Source: Candidatus Methylomirabilota bacterium (GTDB taxonomy: Bacteria; Methylomirabilota; Methylomirabilia; Methylomirabilales; Methylomirabilaceae). Taken from it: 57,279 nt of DNA. Both the position numbers and the translations under genes were made by a program. Location: the NCBI GenBank assembly GCA_028870115.1, contig JAGWQH010000048.1:1-57279 (forward strand), given 5' to 3'. Positions 1 through 10,300 of the stretch are shown piece after piece. The notes under the pieces were generated by a model. It did not search any database. It saw nothing but the letters and a program-made list of their open reading frames with translations, and had not been told where the DNA came from. Each line of letters opens with the position of its first letter. Within the stretch, counting starts at the first letter, position 1.

Positions 1-797
1 GCGTCCCACAACCGTGTCTCCTGGACGATCTTTCCCCCTTTTTCAAGGACCTGTGTCTGTCGCTGGATCTCATAGGCTAAGGCCTTCTGAACACTCTTAA
101 AGGAGTTCATATTCTTCACCTCAGCCTTGACTCCCAACTCCTCGCTTCCGGCGCGCCGCAGGGAAACATTGGCGTCACAACGCAGGCTGCCTTCCTCCAT
201 GTTGCCGTCGCAGACTTTCAGGTAGACGAGGATTGCCCGAAGCTGGCGGAGATATTCGGCGGCCTCCTCCGGGGTGCGGATGTCGGGCTCGCTGACGATC
301 TCCATCAACGGCACGCCACTGCGGTTAAAGTCCACCAGGCTATAGTCTGCCGCCTGGAGCGTGCCCGCATGCAGCAGCTTGCCGACGTCCTCTTCGAGAT
401 GGAGGCGATGGATCCGGATGCGCCTGGTCGTTCCATCGGCAGGGAAGTCGATGGACCCTCGCCAGGCGAGCGGAAGCTCATACTGCGAGATCTGATAGTT
501 CTTCGGCATGTCGGGGTAGAAGTAATTCTTTCGATGGAAGCGGCACACGGGCGTGATGTCGCACCCCAAGGCGAGTGCAGTCCTGATGGCGAACTCCACT
601 ACCCGTTTGTTCAGGACCGGCAACGCGCCCGGCATCCCAAGGCAGACGGGACAGGTCTGGCTATTCGGCGGGGCGCCGAAGGCGGTGCTGCAGCCGCAGA
701 AGATCTTTGATCTGGTCAGGAGCTGGGCATGCACTTCGAGCCCGATGACCGCCTCAAATCGAGTGTTGAGTGTTGAGTGTTGAGTGTTGAGTATCAT
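1..797 (-). CDS. gatB: Asp/Glu-tRNA amidotransferase subunit B, 3' end outside window
   Basis: GatB is the kinase/amidotransfer subunit of GatCAB, which turns misacylated Asp-tRNA(Asn) or Glu-tRNA(Gln) into Asn-/Gln-tRNA. The minus-strand translation has the family signature near the N-terminus ([12 protein letters not shown]), the zinc-site cysteines (KIFCGCS and [10 protein letters not shown]) and [20 protein letters not shown] further on. About 265 codons are visible and the C-terminal half lies beyond base 1. I place the start at ATG 797 because an AAGGGA ribosome site lies about 8 nt upstream. The first ~12 residues are encoded by a heptanucleotide tandem repeat and are not part of the normal family N-terminus. 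It is the last gene of a minus-strand cluster with gatA and gatC, separated from gatA by two other genes. Confidence 0.96.
   Translation of the reverse strand, partial: MILNTQHSTLNTRFEAVIGLEVHAQLLTRSKIFCGCSTAFGAPPNSQTCPVCLGMPGALPVLNKRVVEFAIRTALALGCDITPVCRFHRKNYFYPDMPKNYQISQYELPLAWRGSIDFPADGTTRRIRIHRLHLEEDVGKLLHAGTLQAADYSLVDFNRSGVPLMEIVSEPDIRTPEEAAEYLRQLRAILVYLKVCDGNMEEGSLRCDANVSLRRAGSEELGVKAEVKNMNSFKSVQKALAYEIQRQTQVLEKGGKIVQETRLWD
761..792. repeat. Heptanucleotide tandem repeat at the gatB start
   Basis: Four full copies plus a partial copy of gagtgtt (plus strand) lie between the gatB start codon and the conserved domain. A change in copy number would shift the frame, because seven is not a multiple of three. 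Confidence 0.95.
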
Positions 798-811
798 GTT
801 TCGATCCCTTG

Positions 812-1255
812 CTATGTCAGAGGGCGGATCGACTCGAGAAAGTCGATGTACTCGTCGGACAGTCCGTGTTCCTCGGCACCGCTGATCAGCAACTGCTTAT
901 ACCGTTTTGAAGGCGGCATCTCTCTGGCCGGATTCTCCATGATGTATGCGAACGCCGCGATCACCTTGCCTGTGCGGCTCCGTACTTGAATCTCCTTATG
1001 AAGGTAGAGATCGGGGTACCCTTCGTATTCGTCCAACACCTTTCGTTCCGCTTCGCTGATCTCCCACACCACGCCTTCAACCGTTTTCCCGGACCGCTCG
1101 CGAATATCCGCGATCCCGCCGCCCCACATCGGGGTATTCCCGGAGAAGATCAGCTCGTAGTCCGTAAGGGTCGCCGCTGCGGCAAACTTTGCCTTCGGGC
1201 AGAGCCGCTTGAGCTGGAATCGCTCCATGTTCGAGCCGTAGGCGAAGTAGAACAT
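812..1255 (-). CDS. Gamma-glutamylcyclotransferase-fold protein
   Basis: 147 aa. The N-terminal FYFAYGSNM matches the substrate-binding loop of the gamma-glutamylcyclotransferase (GGCT/AIG2-like) fold. The segment [12 protein letters not shown] holds the glutamate that acts as general base in this family. Members release 5-oxoproline from gamma-glutamyl amines or dipeptides, or act in glutathione turnover; the exact substrate cannot be read here. A GGAGGG site lies about 9 nt upstream of the ATG. The gene sits 14 bp before gatB and 4 bp after the FxLYD gene, so it is probably co-transcribed with gatCAB, a link with no obvious pathway meaning. Confidence 0.85.
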   Translation of the reverse strand: MFYFAYGSNMERFQLKRLCPKAKFAAAATLTDYELIFSGNTPMWGGGIADIRERSGKTVEGVVWEISEAERKVLDEYEGYPDLYLHKEIQVRSRTGKVIAAFAYIMENPAREMPPSKRYKQLLISGAEEHGLSDEYIDFLESIRPLT

Positions 1256-1259
1256 CCGG

Positions 1260-1670
1260 CTAGCGCCCTCCGGAGCGAGCCCGACTCATCGCGCGCCAGA
1301 TGGCGTGGGGTTCGAACTTGAACGATGTTGCGCTGCGGTGCTGCTCGGTGATCTCGACCTCGAAGGGCGCTTCCTGGCCGGAGTCAAGTGGAGGGAGTTT
1401 GACCGTCTGCCGGCCCAACTCCTGCCGCGTGGTATGCTTCCGCCTGTACGGCCGGGCGGGGGCGGCTGTCCCGTCGAAGAACCGGACGACAATGACGACC
1501 TCTTCCGCCCGATTGGCGCTCATATTCTTGATTGTACCCTTGAGGGTATCGATCCAGCGCTCCGATTTGAGGATCACCAGGTCGTTATTTGCGGCCGATA
1601 CCTGGTACGGCAGCAGACTGACCGCCAGGAGAAGCGCTATGAAGAGTTGGCCTGCCGCCGTTCGCATCAT
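1260..1670 (-). CDS. Secreted FxLYD-domain protein
   Basis: 136 aa from ATG 1670. A longer frame opens inside gatA, but 1670 is preferred because the ATG follows the gatA stop by 1 nt and starts a clean signal peptide (MMRTAAGQLFIALLLAV... cleaved near VSA-AN). The mature part has the FxLYD pattern: a GTIKNMS-type turn, a VVRFFDG strand and PLDSGQEAPFEVEI. FxLYD domains are small beta-sandwich modules of exported proteins, with no enzyme activity known to me. Position inside the gatCAB operon is the only functional hint. The C-terminus is basic (RARSGGR). Confidence 0.75.
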   Translation of the reverse strand: MMRTAAGQLFIALLLAVSLLPYQVSAANNDLVILKSERWIDTLKGTIKNMSANRAEEVVIVVRFFDGTAAPARPYRRKHTTRQELGRQTVKLPPLDSGQEAPFEVEITEQHRSATSFKFEPHAIWRAMSRARSGGR

Positions 1671-1671
1671 C

Positions 1672-3132
1672 TTACACCGGAGGCGTCCGGCGGTGCCAGT
1701 CGGTCGCCTGCTCATAGGCGTGTGCCACCTTCAGGATTGTCGCCTCATCGAACGGCTTGCCGATCAGTTGAAGCCCAATCGGCAGTCCCGCCTTGGTAAA
1801 CCCGCACGGAATCGAGATGCCGGGCAGACCTGCCAGGTTGACCGAGATCGTGAAGATGTCCGACAAGTACATCTGGAGCGGATCATCCATCTTCTCGCCG
1901 AACTTGAACGGCGGCGTCGGCGAGGTGGGCGTCGCGATCACCTCGCACGTGTCAAAGGCCCGCTCAAAGTCACGACGAATCAATGTCCGGACCTTCTGGG
2001 CCTTGAGGTAGTAGGCATCGTAGTAACCGGCTGACAGGGCATAGGTCCCAAGCATAATCCGGCGCTTGACCTCAGGCCCGAAGCCCTCTCGCCGGCTCCG
2101 CTGGTACATCTCCAACAGGTCGGCCGGCTTCGAGGTCCGATAGCCGTACCTGACCCCGTCGTATCGGGCGAGGTTGCTGCTGGCCTCGGCGGTTGCCACC
2201 AGGTAATAGGTCGCGATGGCGTACGGGGTGCTGGGGAGCGAGACCTTTTCCTGCCTTCCGCCTAGTTCCTCCAGTGTTCGGATCGCCGTCCAGACGGCCG
2301 CCTCAACTTCCGGGTCCATTCCCTCGACGAAATACTCGTCGGGAATCCCGATACGTACCCCCTGAACGTCTCCGGTCAGAGCAGCGCAGTAATCGGGAAC
2401 CGGCAAGTCCGCTGAGGTCGAATCGTAGTGGTCGTGCCCGGCGATCGTGTGCAGCATGATGGCGCAATCGCGAATATCTTTCGTAAAGGGGCCGATCTGA
2501 TCGAGAGATGAGGCGAAGGCCACCAGGCCGTATCGGGAGACCCGGCCGTAGGTCGGCTTGAGACCCGCGATGCCGCAGAAACTCGCCGGCTGCCGGATCG
2601 AGCCGCCTGTGTCGCTCCCGAGCGCAGCGGCGCAGAGATCCGCCGCCACGGCGGCCGCAGAGCCGCCTGAAGAGCCGCCTGGGACATAGTCGAGCGCCCA
2701 GGGATTGCGCGTCTGGAAGAAGGCCGAGTTCTCCGTCGAGGAGCCCATGGCGAACTCGTCCATGTTCGTTTTCCCGAGCAAGATCGCCTCCTGCGCCTTG
2801 AGCCGCCGGATGACCGTGGCATCGTAGGGCGGCACGTACGGTTCCAGGATCTTGGAAGCGCAGGCGGTTCGCACCCCTTGTGTGCAGATGACATCTTTGA
2901 TCGCCAGCGGAATGCCGGCTAATGGCGGGAGAGATGTTCCGGCAGCGCGCAACCGATCGACGGCCTCAGCCTGCTTCAGGGCCGTCTCCTCAGTCAGGGT
3001 GGTGTACGCCATGACCTGTCCATCGAGGCGCCTGATCCGATCCAGCACCGAGCGGACAAGTTCAACAGCGCTGACCTCGCGCCTCGCGAGCAGTTCCTGC
3101 ATCTCGTGGATAGTGAGTCGGGAGAGGTCCAC
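1672..3132 (-). CDS. gatA: Asp/Glu-tRNA amidotransferase subunit A
   Basis: 486 aa, the usual GatA length. This is the amidase-signature glutaminase that feeds ammonia to GatB. Visible motifs: the catalytic Lys segment ([12 protein letters not shown]), the Gly/Ser-rich loop [15 protein letters not shown] with the cis-Ser, and [16 protein letters not shown] with the nucleophile. The start is GTG 3132: a GGAGGAG site lies 8 nt upstream and the protein then begins directly at the conserved [14 protein letters not shown] longer frame opens upstream, but its 20 extra residues come from the end of gatC. It is 4 bp downstream of gatC. Confidence 0.97.
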   Translation of the reverse strand: MDLSRLTIHEMQELLARREVSAVELVRSVLDRIRRLDGQVMAYTTLTEETALKQAEAVDRLRAAGTSLPPLAGIPLAIKDVICTQGVRTACASKILEPYVPPYDATVIRRLKAQEAILLGKTNMDEFAMGSSTENSAFFQTRNPWALDYVPGGSSGGSAAAVAADLCAAALGSDTGGSIRQPASFCGIAGLKPTYGRVSRYGLVAFASSLDQIGPFTKDIRDCAIMLHTIAGHDHYDSTSADLPVPDYCAALTGDVQGVRIGIPDEYFVEGMDPEVEAAVWTAIRTLEELGGRQEKVSLPSTPYAIATYYLVATAEASSNLARYDGVRYGYRTSKPADLLEMYQRSRREGFGPEVKRRIMLGTYALSAGYYDAYYLKAQKVRTLIRRDFERAFDTCEVIATPTSPTPPFKFGEKMDDPLQMYLSDIFTISVNLAGLPGISIPCGFTKAGLPIGLQLIGKPFDEATILKVAHAYEQATDWHRRTPPV

Positions 3133-3136
3133 GGCG

Positions 3137-3427
3137 TTACTCCTCCAGGATTCTCGGGACCCGGAAGAAGAGGTCGTGGCGGTCCGGCCCATTCGCCAGA
3201 GCCGCCTCCTGAGAGAGCGCGGGCGTGACCTGATCCTCGCGGAAGACGTTCGTCATCGGCAGAACGTGGGAGGTCGGCTCGACGGCCGACGTATCCAGCT
3301 CATTGAGCTTATCGATGTAGCTCAGAATCGAGTCGAGTTGAGCCCGCATCCGCTCCTTCTCCTCCGCGGTCAGCTCCAAGCGGGCCAGCCTGGCCACATG
3401 CTCGACCTCTTTAAGCGTGATTTTCAC
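3137..3427 (-). CDS. gatC: Asp/Glu-tRNA amidotransferase subunit C
   Basis: 96 aa from GTG 3427. GatC is the small clamp that stabilises the GatA-GatB interface. The sequence shows the family pattern [13 protein letters not shown]...[31 protein letters not shown] and ends with the typical [10 protein letters not shown]. An AAGGAA site lies upstream of the GTG. The longer frame would add residues that only reflect the end of the upstream CDF gene. The start overlaps the CDF stop by 4 bp, which suggests translational coupling. Confidence 0.95.
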   Translation of the reverse strand: MKITLKEVEHVARLARLELTAEEKERMRAQLDSILSYIDKLNELDTSAVEPTSHVLPMTNVFREDQVTPALSQEAALANGPDRHDLFFRVPRILEE

Positions 3428-4440
3428 GGTATGTTCCTTTTCGTTGTTGACGGGATCCGAGAATCCGGTTGATGGTCGGCCGTCAGGGCGTGGTATGGAT
3501 CGGCCCCTTCCCACGCGGGGTTGACGTGCACGAGGGCGTCGGCCAGCCGGGGGATGTGATGGAACAGTTCGTGCCGCACGGTCTCAGCGATCTGGTGTCC
3601 TTCGGCGACGGTCAAGCGTGGGCCGACCTCGATTGACAGCTCGATCATCACCTGGTGTCCGATCCAGCGGGCTCGCACCTCATCGACCCGGTACACGCCG
3701 GCGACGGCGCCGGCTATCCGCTCGATCTGATTGACCGTTTCCGGCTCGATGGCATCCATGATGCGCGCGAATACCTCATGGCCGGCCTCCCAGGTGATAT
3801 ACAGGATAGCTGCGCTGATCAGGAGGCCCATGAGCGGGTCTGCCCAGGGAAACCCCCAAAACACTCCAAGGATGCCGAAAAAGGCCCCGACAGAGGTCAG
3901 CGCATCGGCGCGGGAGTGTTGGCCGTCAGCCACCAACGCCGCGCTGCCAATCGCTTTCCCTACCCGGATCTTATACACGGCAACCAGCTCATTGCCGATA
4001 GCCCCGGCCAAGGCTGCCGCCATCCCAAGCCCAAGGTGAGTTGTTGGCGCCCCGCTCGACCACTTGTACAGTGCGGCATAGCCGGCCAGTACGGCGCTGG
4101 CCGCGATAAACAGAATGATGGTCACCCCGGCGATGTCCTCGGCGCGGGCGTAGCCGTACGTAAACCGTCGATTCGCCAAACGGCGGGAGAGGGCGAATGC
4201 GATCCCGAGCGGAATCGATGTAAAGACATCGACCAGGTTGTGAAGGGCATCGGCCAGGAGCGCCGCACTTTGTCCAACCCATACCACCGCAATCTGTATG
4301 ATACAGGTCGCCATCAGGCCCACACTGGAGATCACCAGCGCCCTGATCCCGGCATCGAGCGTGGCCGGATCCGTCCACCGGTGACCGGTAGGGCGGCTGC
4401 CGGCTTCTACTGAATGTGCGCCGATCATGGCCGGACTCAC
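3424..4440 (-). CDS. Cation diffusion facilitator (CDF) metal exporter
   Basis: 338 aa from GTG 4440 (ATG 4428 is an alternative). CDF proteins are proton-coupled exporters of Zn, Fe, Co, Mn or similar ions in the inner membrane. Six membrane segments are predicted; the metal-site motifs DALHNLVD in TM2 and DGQHSRAD in TM5 supply the His/Asp ligands. A cytoplasmic C-terminal domain follows (residues about 215-310). Ligands H/D at TM2 and H/D at TM5 are compatible with zinc, but metal choice is not settled by sequence. The gene abuts pcrA/uvrD and overlaps gatC. Confidence 0.92.
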   Translation of the reverse strand: MSPAMIGAHSVEAGSRPTGHRWTDPATLDAGIRALVISSVGLMATCIIQIAVVWVGQSAALLADALHNLVDVFTSIPLGIAFALSRRLANRRFTYGYARAEDIAGVTIILFIAASAVLAGYAALYKWSSGAPTTHLGLGMAAALAGAIGNELVAVYKIRVGKAIGSAALVADGQHSRADALTSVGAFFGILGVFWGFPWADPLMGLLISAAILYITWEAGHEVFARIMDAIEPETVNQIERIAGAVAGVYRVDEVRARWIGHQVMIELSIEVGPRLTVAEGHQIAETVRHELFHHIPRLADALVHVNPAWEGADPYHALTADHQPDSRIPSTTKRNIP

Positions 4441-6672
4441 TTACGCCTGCTCGAGTTGGGCATACTTAACCATGAGCTTCTTTTCACCGGCGCCATTGAA
4501 CCTCACGACCACCTTCAGATCGTCCCCACTGCCGCTCCGTTCCCGGATCACTCCGATGCCGAAGTCGGGATGCCGGATGCGGGCTCCCGGATACAGGCGA
4601 TCGACGAACGGCTCGTCATCGTGGCGCTCTGGAAAGGTGGAGAGTGATGCGCTCCTGGCCCCGGATTCCCACGGATCGCGGACCTGCACGACTTCGGACG
4701 GGATTTCATCCAGGAACCGTGACGGCAGGTTAAAACTCCTATTACCGTACAGGCGTCGCTGTCGCGCCGATGCAAGATAGAGCCGTCGCCTGGCCCTGGT
4801 CATACCGACATAACAGAGCCGGCGTTCCTCCTCCAGCTCCCGCTCGTCGGGCATCGCAAAGGCGTGCGGGAAGATTCCTTCCTCCAGCCCGACCATGAAG
4901 ACGGTGTCAAACTCCAGGCCCTTGGCCGTATGGAGCGTCATGAGCGTGACCGCGCCACGGCCTTCGGCGTACTCGTCGAGGTCACTGATCAGGGCGACGG
5001 AGTCGAGGAACGCCGGCAGCCCACCGTCCGCATTACGCTCCGCAAACTCCTGGGCGGCGGTCACAAGCTCCTTCAAGTTTTCCAGACGGCTCTCGGCCTC
5101 CGGCGTTCGCTCGTGTTCCAACTCTGCAGCATACCCGGATCCGGTAATCAGCTCCGCGATCAGGTCTGAAATCGGGATGAAGCCGGATTTTGCCCTCACC
5201 TCTTCAATAAGGTGCAGCAATCCCTCCATGGCCGCCTGTTGCTTGGTATTGAACAGCTTCTTTTGCGCAGCGCGTCGGCACGCCTCCCAGATTGTCGTCT
5301 TCTCTTGCATCGCCAACAGTTCGAGCTTGGCGATCGTGGCCGGTCCGATCCCGCGTACCGGCGCATTCACAAGCCGCTTAAAGCTGACGCTGTCGGCGGG
5401 ATTAACTACCCAGCGCAAATAGGCCAAAAGATCCTTGATCTCTTTCCGTTCATAGAAGCGGAGCCCGCCCACAATGACATATGGGATCAAGGCGTGCCGT
5501 AGCGACTCCTCCAGGACTCGGGACTGCGCGTTCGTCCGATAGAAGATTGCGTAGTTGTCGTACCCTGTCTCCTCGGCGGCCACCCGACCTTGGATGGTCC
5601 GGGCGGCGAAGAGCGCTTCATCGTTTTCGTCGAGGGCTCGGTACAGCACGATCGGATCTCCGACCTCGTTCTCGGTCCACAGGGTCTTTCCCTTCCGACC
5701 GTAGTTGTGAGCTACTACCCCCCCCGCGCCTTGGAGGATCTGCTGTGTCGATCGATAGTTCTGTTCCAGCCGGATCACGGCGCAGCCGGGATGATCCCGC
5801 TCGAAGTCCAGGATATTGTTCAGGTCGGCGCCGCGCCACCGATAGATCGACTGGTCGTCGTCGCCTACCACGCAGAGGTTCCCGTATTGGCTCGCCAGTA
5901 GATGGATCAGGCGGTACTGGGCGTGGTTCGTATCCTGATACTCGTCCACCAGGATGTAGCGCCAGAGATCCTGGTAGGCCGCCAGCACCTCGGGATGTTG
6001 CTCGAAGAGGCGCACCGTCGCCATGAGCAGATCGTCAAAGTCGAGCGCCTGCAGGCCATCCAGGCGCTCCTGGTATAAGAGGTATAACTTGGAGGTCCGT
6101 TCCTCCATCCGGTCATTGGCCTGCAACGCATACTCCTCGGCGGAGAGCAGCTCGTTCTTCGCGCGGCTGATGCGGGAAAGGATCGCGCGAGGGTTGGTCG
6201 CGCGCTCGGACAGGCCCGACGCTCGCAGGCAATCCCGCATCAGGCTCATCTGATCGCCCTCGTCATAGATGACGAAGGAACTCTTCAGGCCCAGCGCCGC
6301 GCCATGCTTCCGCAGAATCCGGACGCAGGTGGAATGAAACGTCCCCACCCAGACCCCTTCGACACCCCAGCCGTTCGTCCTGAGCTTGTCGAAGGATGCG
6401 GCTGGAGTGCTCAGGGCAGGGCTGATGTCAGCTTGCCTCAGCAGATCCGCCACCCGCCGCTTCATTTCACCGGCGGCCTTGTTGGTGAACGTGACCGCCA
6501 GGATGTTCCAGGGCGGGACCCCGCAGTGGTCGATCAGGTAGGCGATCCGCCTGGTGATCACCCGGGTCTTCCCCGATCCGGCCCCCGCCAGCACCAGGAG
6601 CGACCCCTCGGTGTGCAGGACCGCCTCCGCTTGTCGGGGGTTCAGATCGGCAACTATCGCGTCAGATCTCAC
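4441..6672 (-). CDS. pcrA: UvrD/PcrA-type 3'-5' DNA helicase
   Basis: 743 aa SF1A helicase for nucleotide-excision and mismatch repair and for removal of proteins from DNA. Motifs in order: LNPRQAEAV (Q motif), AGAGSGKT (Walker A, residues about 29-36), TFTNKAAGEM (Ia), GTFHS, VDEYQDTN (Walker B), GDDDQSIYRWRGA (III), LEQNYRS (IV), LMTLHTAKGLEFD (V) and VGMTRARRRLYL (VI). The C-terminus has the PcrA-like tail (GIGVIRERSG...). The start is GTG 6672 with GGAGGGAC about 9 nt upstream. Odd point: about 20 residues (around 85-105), between motif Ia and the TFHS motif, come from an inserted interspersed repeat, in frame and without a stop. Confidence 0.97.
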   Translation of the reverse strand: MRSDAIVADLNPRQAEAVLHTEGSLLVLAGAGSGKTRVITRRIAYLIDHCGVPPWNILAVTFTNKAAGEMKRRVADLLRQADISPALSTPAASFDKLRTNGWGVEGVWVGTFHSTCVRILRKHGAALGLKSSFVIYDEGDQMSLMRDCLRASGLSERATNPRAILSRISRAKNELLSAEEYALQANDRMEERTSKLYLLYQERLDGLQALDFDDLLMATVRLFEQHPEVLAAYQDLWRYILVDEYQDTNHAQYRLIHLLASQYGNLCVVGDDDQSIYRWRGADLNNILDFERDHPGCAVIRLEQNYRSTQQILQGAGGVVAHNYGRKGKTLWTENEVGDPIVLYRALDENDEALFAARTIQGRVAAEETGYDNYAIFYRTNAQSRVLEESLRHALIPYVIVGGLRFYERKEIKDLLAYLRWVVNPADSVSFKRLVNAPVRGIGPATIAKLELLAMQEKTTIWEACRRAAQKKLFNTKQQAAMEGLLHLIEEVRAKSGFIPISDLIAELITGSGYAAELEHERTPEAESRLENLKELVTAAQEFAERNADGGLPAFLDSVALISDLDEYAEGRGAVTLMTLHTAKGLEFDTVFMVGLEEGIFPHAFAMPDERELEEERRLCYVGMTRARRRLYLASARQRRLYGNRSFNLPSRFLDEIPSEVVQVRDPWESGARSASLSTFPERHDDEPFVDRLYPGARIRHPDFGIGVIRERSGSGDDLKVVVRFNGAGEKKLMVKYAQLEQA
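6371..6398. repeat. Interspersed repeat inserted in pcrA
   Basis: The stretch reads as SFDKLRTNG on the coding strand, a peptide typical of a short repeat found between genes in many bacterial genomes. In standard PcrA/UvrD proteins the flanking motifs are joined by a much shorter loop, so this is an in-frame insertion. Confidence 0.75.
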
Positions 6673-6946
6673 TGCAGTGCGTCCCTCCGTCGGTTAGCTG
6701 ATATACGTCAATAATCTCGCCTTCATCATAGGCGAACCCGCCCCATGCGACAAGCGATATTTCGCGGTTGAAAATCTTGACAAGCCATTGGAAACGCCGG
6801 AAAATCGCCGCAACTGCTTAAGGCTACTGCGAGCGAGATGCAAGGCTGGTGCTGGTATGGTTGAGCAAAGCGAAGGCGTCGCAAGTGAACCAAATGGTAG
6901 GCTGGACCGGAACGGGTGCTTCCCGAGAAAAGTGCCATGAGGAATC
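6673..6946. other. Intergenic stretch with a possible gene remnant
   Basis: No complete gene is evident. On the minus strand an open stretch without a start codon (about 6663-6816) encodes FNREISLVAWGGFAYDEGEI and ends at a TGA that overlaps the pcrA start. It could be the tail of a lost gene, but I do not recognise it. Confidence 0.4.
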
Positions 6947-6976
6947 TTGACGCTACCCGGTAGATGACGCTAGAAT
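6947..6976 (+). promoter_or_regulatory. Sigma-70 promoter of the orphan antitoxin
   Basis: TTGACG (6947-6952), an 18-nt spacer and TAGAAT (6971-6976). The same arrangement with the same spacer recurs at 10648-10677. Confidence 0.7.
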
Positions 6977-6993
6977 TGCATCATAATGATGCA
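6977..6993. promoter_or_regulatory. Palindromic operator candidate
   Basis: TGCATCA-taa-TGATGCA starts right after the -10 box. It is a perfect 7-bp inverted repeat around three bases, placed where an autoregulating ribbon-helix-helix antitoxin would bind. Confidence 0.6.
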
Positions 6994-7020
6994 TCATTTG
7001 CAACGGTACAGGAGACGCCA

Positions 7021-7281
7021 ATGAAGGCAATCACATTGCGCAACCTTCCGCCTGAGCTCACTCGGATCATCCGCCAGAAGGCCGACGAGCAGCACGCGAG
7101 TATCAACAAGGTGGTTATCGGACTACTGGAGAAAAGCGTGGGAGTGCGAGGCAAGAAGAGCGAAATGGTCCTGTACCACGATCTGGATACGCTGGTCGGA
7201 TCATGGACGCGGGAAGAGACAGCAGCTTTCAATAAAGCGCTGGCCAAGCAGCGTGCCATCGATCCGGATTTGTGGCGATGA
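7021..7281 (+). CDS. Orphan FitA-like ribbon-helix-helix antitoxin
   Basis: 86 aa. I start it at ATG 7021 (AGGAGA just upstream); the longer frame from 6964 overlaps the promoter. The N-terminus AITLRNLPPELTRIIRQKAD is the DNA-binding strand and first helix of FitA/VapB-type antitoxins. The C-terminal part (YHDLDTLVGSWTREET...AIDPDLWR) is the usual toxin-wrapping tail. The partner PIN toxin normally follows directly, but here the next gene is on the other strand, so the antitoxin is orphaned. It may act on other toxins or as an immunity relic. A 5' fragment of a paralogue lies at 10720. Confidence 0.8.
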   Translation: MKAITLRNLPPELTRIIRQKADEQHASINKVVIGLLEKSVGVRGKKSEMVLYHDLDTLVGSWTREETAAFNKALAKQRAIDPDLWR

Positions 7282-7312
7282 CGCGGGCGACGGGGGTCAC
7301 GTCCACGTAACG

Positions 7313-10300
7313 TTAGCGTGATTGGATCAGGTACTCAAGGAGTACCAGTCCCCCAGATCCCCCGAGGAAGAACAGGAGAGTCCTGACGACGGGCTGCTCG
7401 CTGATGGGGCAGAAGGCTCCGTCGCGGTTCGCCTCGACCTCTTTAATGAGCAACCGGATCCGCTCGATTTGATCTGCCTCACTTCCCAGCAACTGAAACA
7501 CCTTCCGGTTCAATGTATCAAGTACCCGCCGCCGACTCTTTTCGGCCCTATTCCGGAGTGCGATAGCGCAGCCTATAACCCAGGCAGCATTGAGCCCAAA
7601 TACCAAGAGAAGAAACCACGGCTGACTCCATCGATCAAGCAGGGGGCTGCGGGCCACGATCATGAGCAACAGCACGATGAACGGATAATAGACAAGACGC
7701 CCGACCACCCGGGTCCGTCCGGCAATCAGTTGGATGTCCAGCCACTCGCGTAGATCATCCGGGTGCGCGCTCATACCATGTTGATCGGCGAACTTCCTCA
7801 GAGTCTGCGGAGGCCACTCGCATGGCTTTCCGACCAACCGCTCAATGAACCCGCGACACAGACGTGTCGCATCCACCACAAAGAATATCAACACAATCAA
7901 GCTGGATACGGCAAGTCGTACAATCACTCGGTCGCTCCAAAAACTGACCTCGCCACGACCCGGCGGCACGGGAAAGTCACTTGCAAAGATTAGAAAAATT
8001 GTCACAATCAAGCACCAATACAGCACAGAGGAAACCAGGACACGTTTGGGCCAACCTCTACTATCCTCTCGGTACCATGCCCACAACTGCTGCACGCTGA
8101 GCTCTTCCGACCGCTGGTCGTCGACAGCTTTTCGGCTCACTGGAGGCTCGCTCTTTATATCTAGGTCGTACCGTTCAGAGAGTTGCTTATTACTATTCCG
8201 AAGCGAGCAGATGCCTCGCACTATAAACCCCACAGCCAGGAACAGGGCATACAGGCGGATGGCCTCAGACGGCCAAAGGCTGATCCCCTCCCACAGATCC
8301 AATGGCTCGCCTTTTTGGGCATCCTGCCAGGTCACTAGCGCGCTGATCAAGGCGATGGGGGTTACAACGACGATACCTGACCGAATGAGGCGACTTTTGC
8401 CCAGCCGGCTGACCATCCAAAGCAACAGGAGGGCCAGCACGAAGATGGAACCGACAATCTGAATGATGAATCTCACACTTTTCTGCCCTGTGAGTACTGC
8501 CGGATGGACAAGATTAGGATCCTTGTGATCCTGGGGATCCTGATCTACGCTCAGGTCGAACGGCTGCCGTCTGCCGATCTCAAAGAGCCTTGGTGTTAAG
8601 CGGTCAGCCTGTGCCTGTGAAGGTTTCTCAAGCGCTACCTGGACGGCGTAGAACACTGCAGTCTGATAACTGTCTCGAAACGGCGGTATTCCACGCTGGT
8701 GGCCTGGAGCGAGTTCCAGCCCGAAACCCGAGCCCACGATCAAATTCCTGGTCCATTTGGATTGGGCTTGATGCGTATAGCGGGCATCGAGGTCGGTAGT
8801 GAAAAACAGCGCCGATGGAAAGCGGTCGTGCAGCGCCTGCAGGATGAGAAGCTTATCGTACACGTCGCTCCCCAGTACTCCGATGGCCTGCACATTCCCG
8901 TTCATGTCTTCCATCTCTCGCTCAATACGTGAGCCAAGACGGCGGAGGTAGTCGAATTGGCTGTTACCAATAGCCCTTTCCAGCGTCTGTGAATCCCTCT
9001 TGACCTCGCCCGCCTCCTTACTTGTTTTGGCCGCCTCTTTCTCCTGGAGCGGCGTCTCGCCGTCAAGTCCACGCATATAGCTGTACCGACAGATACCGTA
9101 CTTGTAGCAGGCGTCTTCCCAGGTTATGTCATTCTGGCCGGTGAAGGCTCTGAAAAACGTCGCAGGCAGGCTGCGGCCATAAAATGTGTCCCATTCCGCG
9201 ATCAGGGCGATATAATTCTTGGGTTTCTCCTCTGGACCCTTTGGTTTTTCCCACTTAACGCGGCGTCGGGCGAGCTCCTCTTTCAGAGAGCATGCGAGAT
9301 CGTTATCGGTTGGGATGGTGCGTTGGAACGTTATTTTGAGCTTTTTAAATGCCTCGGCAATGGTTTCTCCCGCAATATCCTTGACCTTGTCCTGCTTGCC
9401 TCTTACCTCATCGTCTACCGAAAGACAGCGTAAGAACTGTTTCGGAGTGTCGTTCTCTGGAATCAGCAGCGTGTTGGGGACAGTGGCATTGGGGGAGTAA
9501 ATCTCGCTTGACTTTAACGACGTGAGCGCTGGGGGTACCTTCTTAAACTTAAACGCCTCTTGTACCATCGCATGGAGCGTGGTGGAGCCGGCAGGACCGA
9601 TGATCTTAATGCTGAGTGTGTCCTTTGAACCTTTGTCAATGGCCTGCTTAATCAAGTGCTCCAATCGCAACAATGGCTGATCGTCGAACAGGTTGTTATC
9701 AAGCCACAACAGTAATACTGCCCCGTGCTGTTCAGAAACGCTACCTGGAGATCTTAACTTCTTATCCTTAGGCAGCAGCCACTCATAGGGTATGACCAGA
9801 CACCCTTTCGGGGAACGAGACCTAGGCGAGGATGGATTAAGATGACAGCGGTGAGCGTTGTCAGCTTGTTTATTCGAATTCAAGGGCCAGGGATCCCAAG
9901 GGATTTGCACATAGTCGATGTGCTCACCGTCGACCGGCTCATAGTCGGATACGGCTAGAGCGGACAGCACGGCATAGCGTTTGCGACGACGGTCTTCAAT
10001 CTGCTCCGCATACGGGCCGCCAAAGACCATGACCGGCATGATCGTGACTTTGCCATGCTCTTTAGCCTGTTTCTTGATCTGCTTCTTCAAATGATCCGCG
10101 AAGTGATCTGGAGCGTACTGAAACATCCCCATCGGCCCTTTTTGGTCAGGTTGTTGCCCGAACTTCTTGGAAACTGCACTGAAGGGGTCCTCCCACAGCC
10201 GTGCGGGAACGAATTGGGGGCCGAGGGTAGACGACGTTTCGATCACGCCCTCGCGGGGTCGGAAACTTTCAAATGGTTTTCCATAAAAATAGACCCCGCC

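Noticed and set aside
6726-6938. 70-codon minus-strand frame upstream of pcrA
   Set aside because: Composition and lack of motifs suggest chance; another frame of the same DNA looks more protein-like but has no start.
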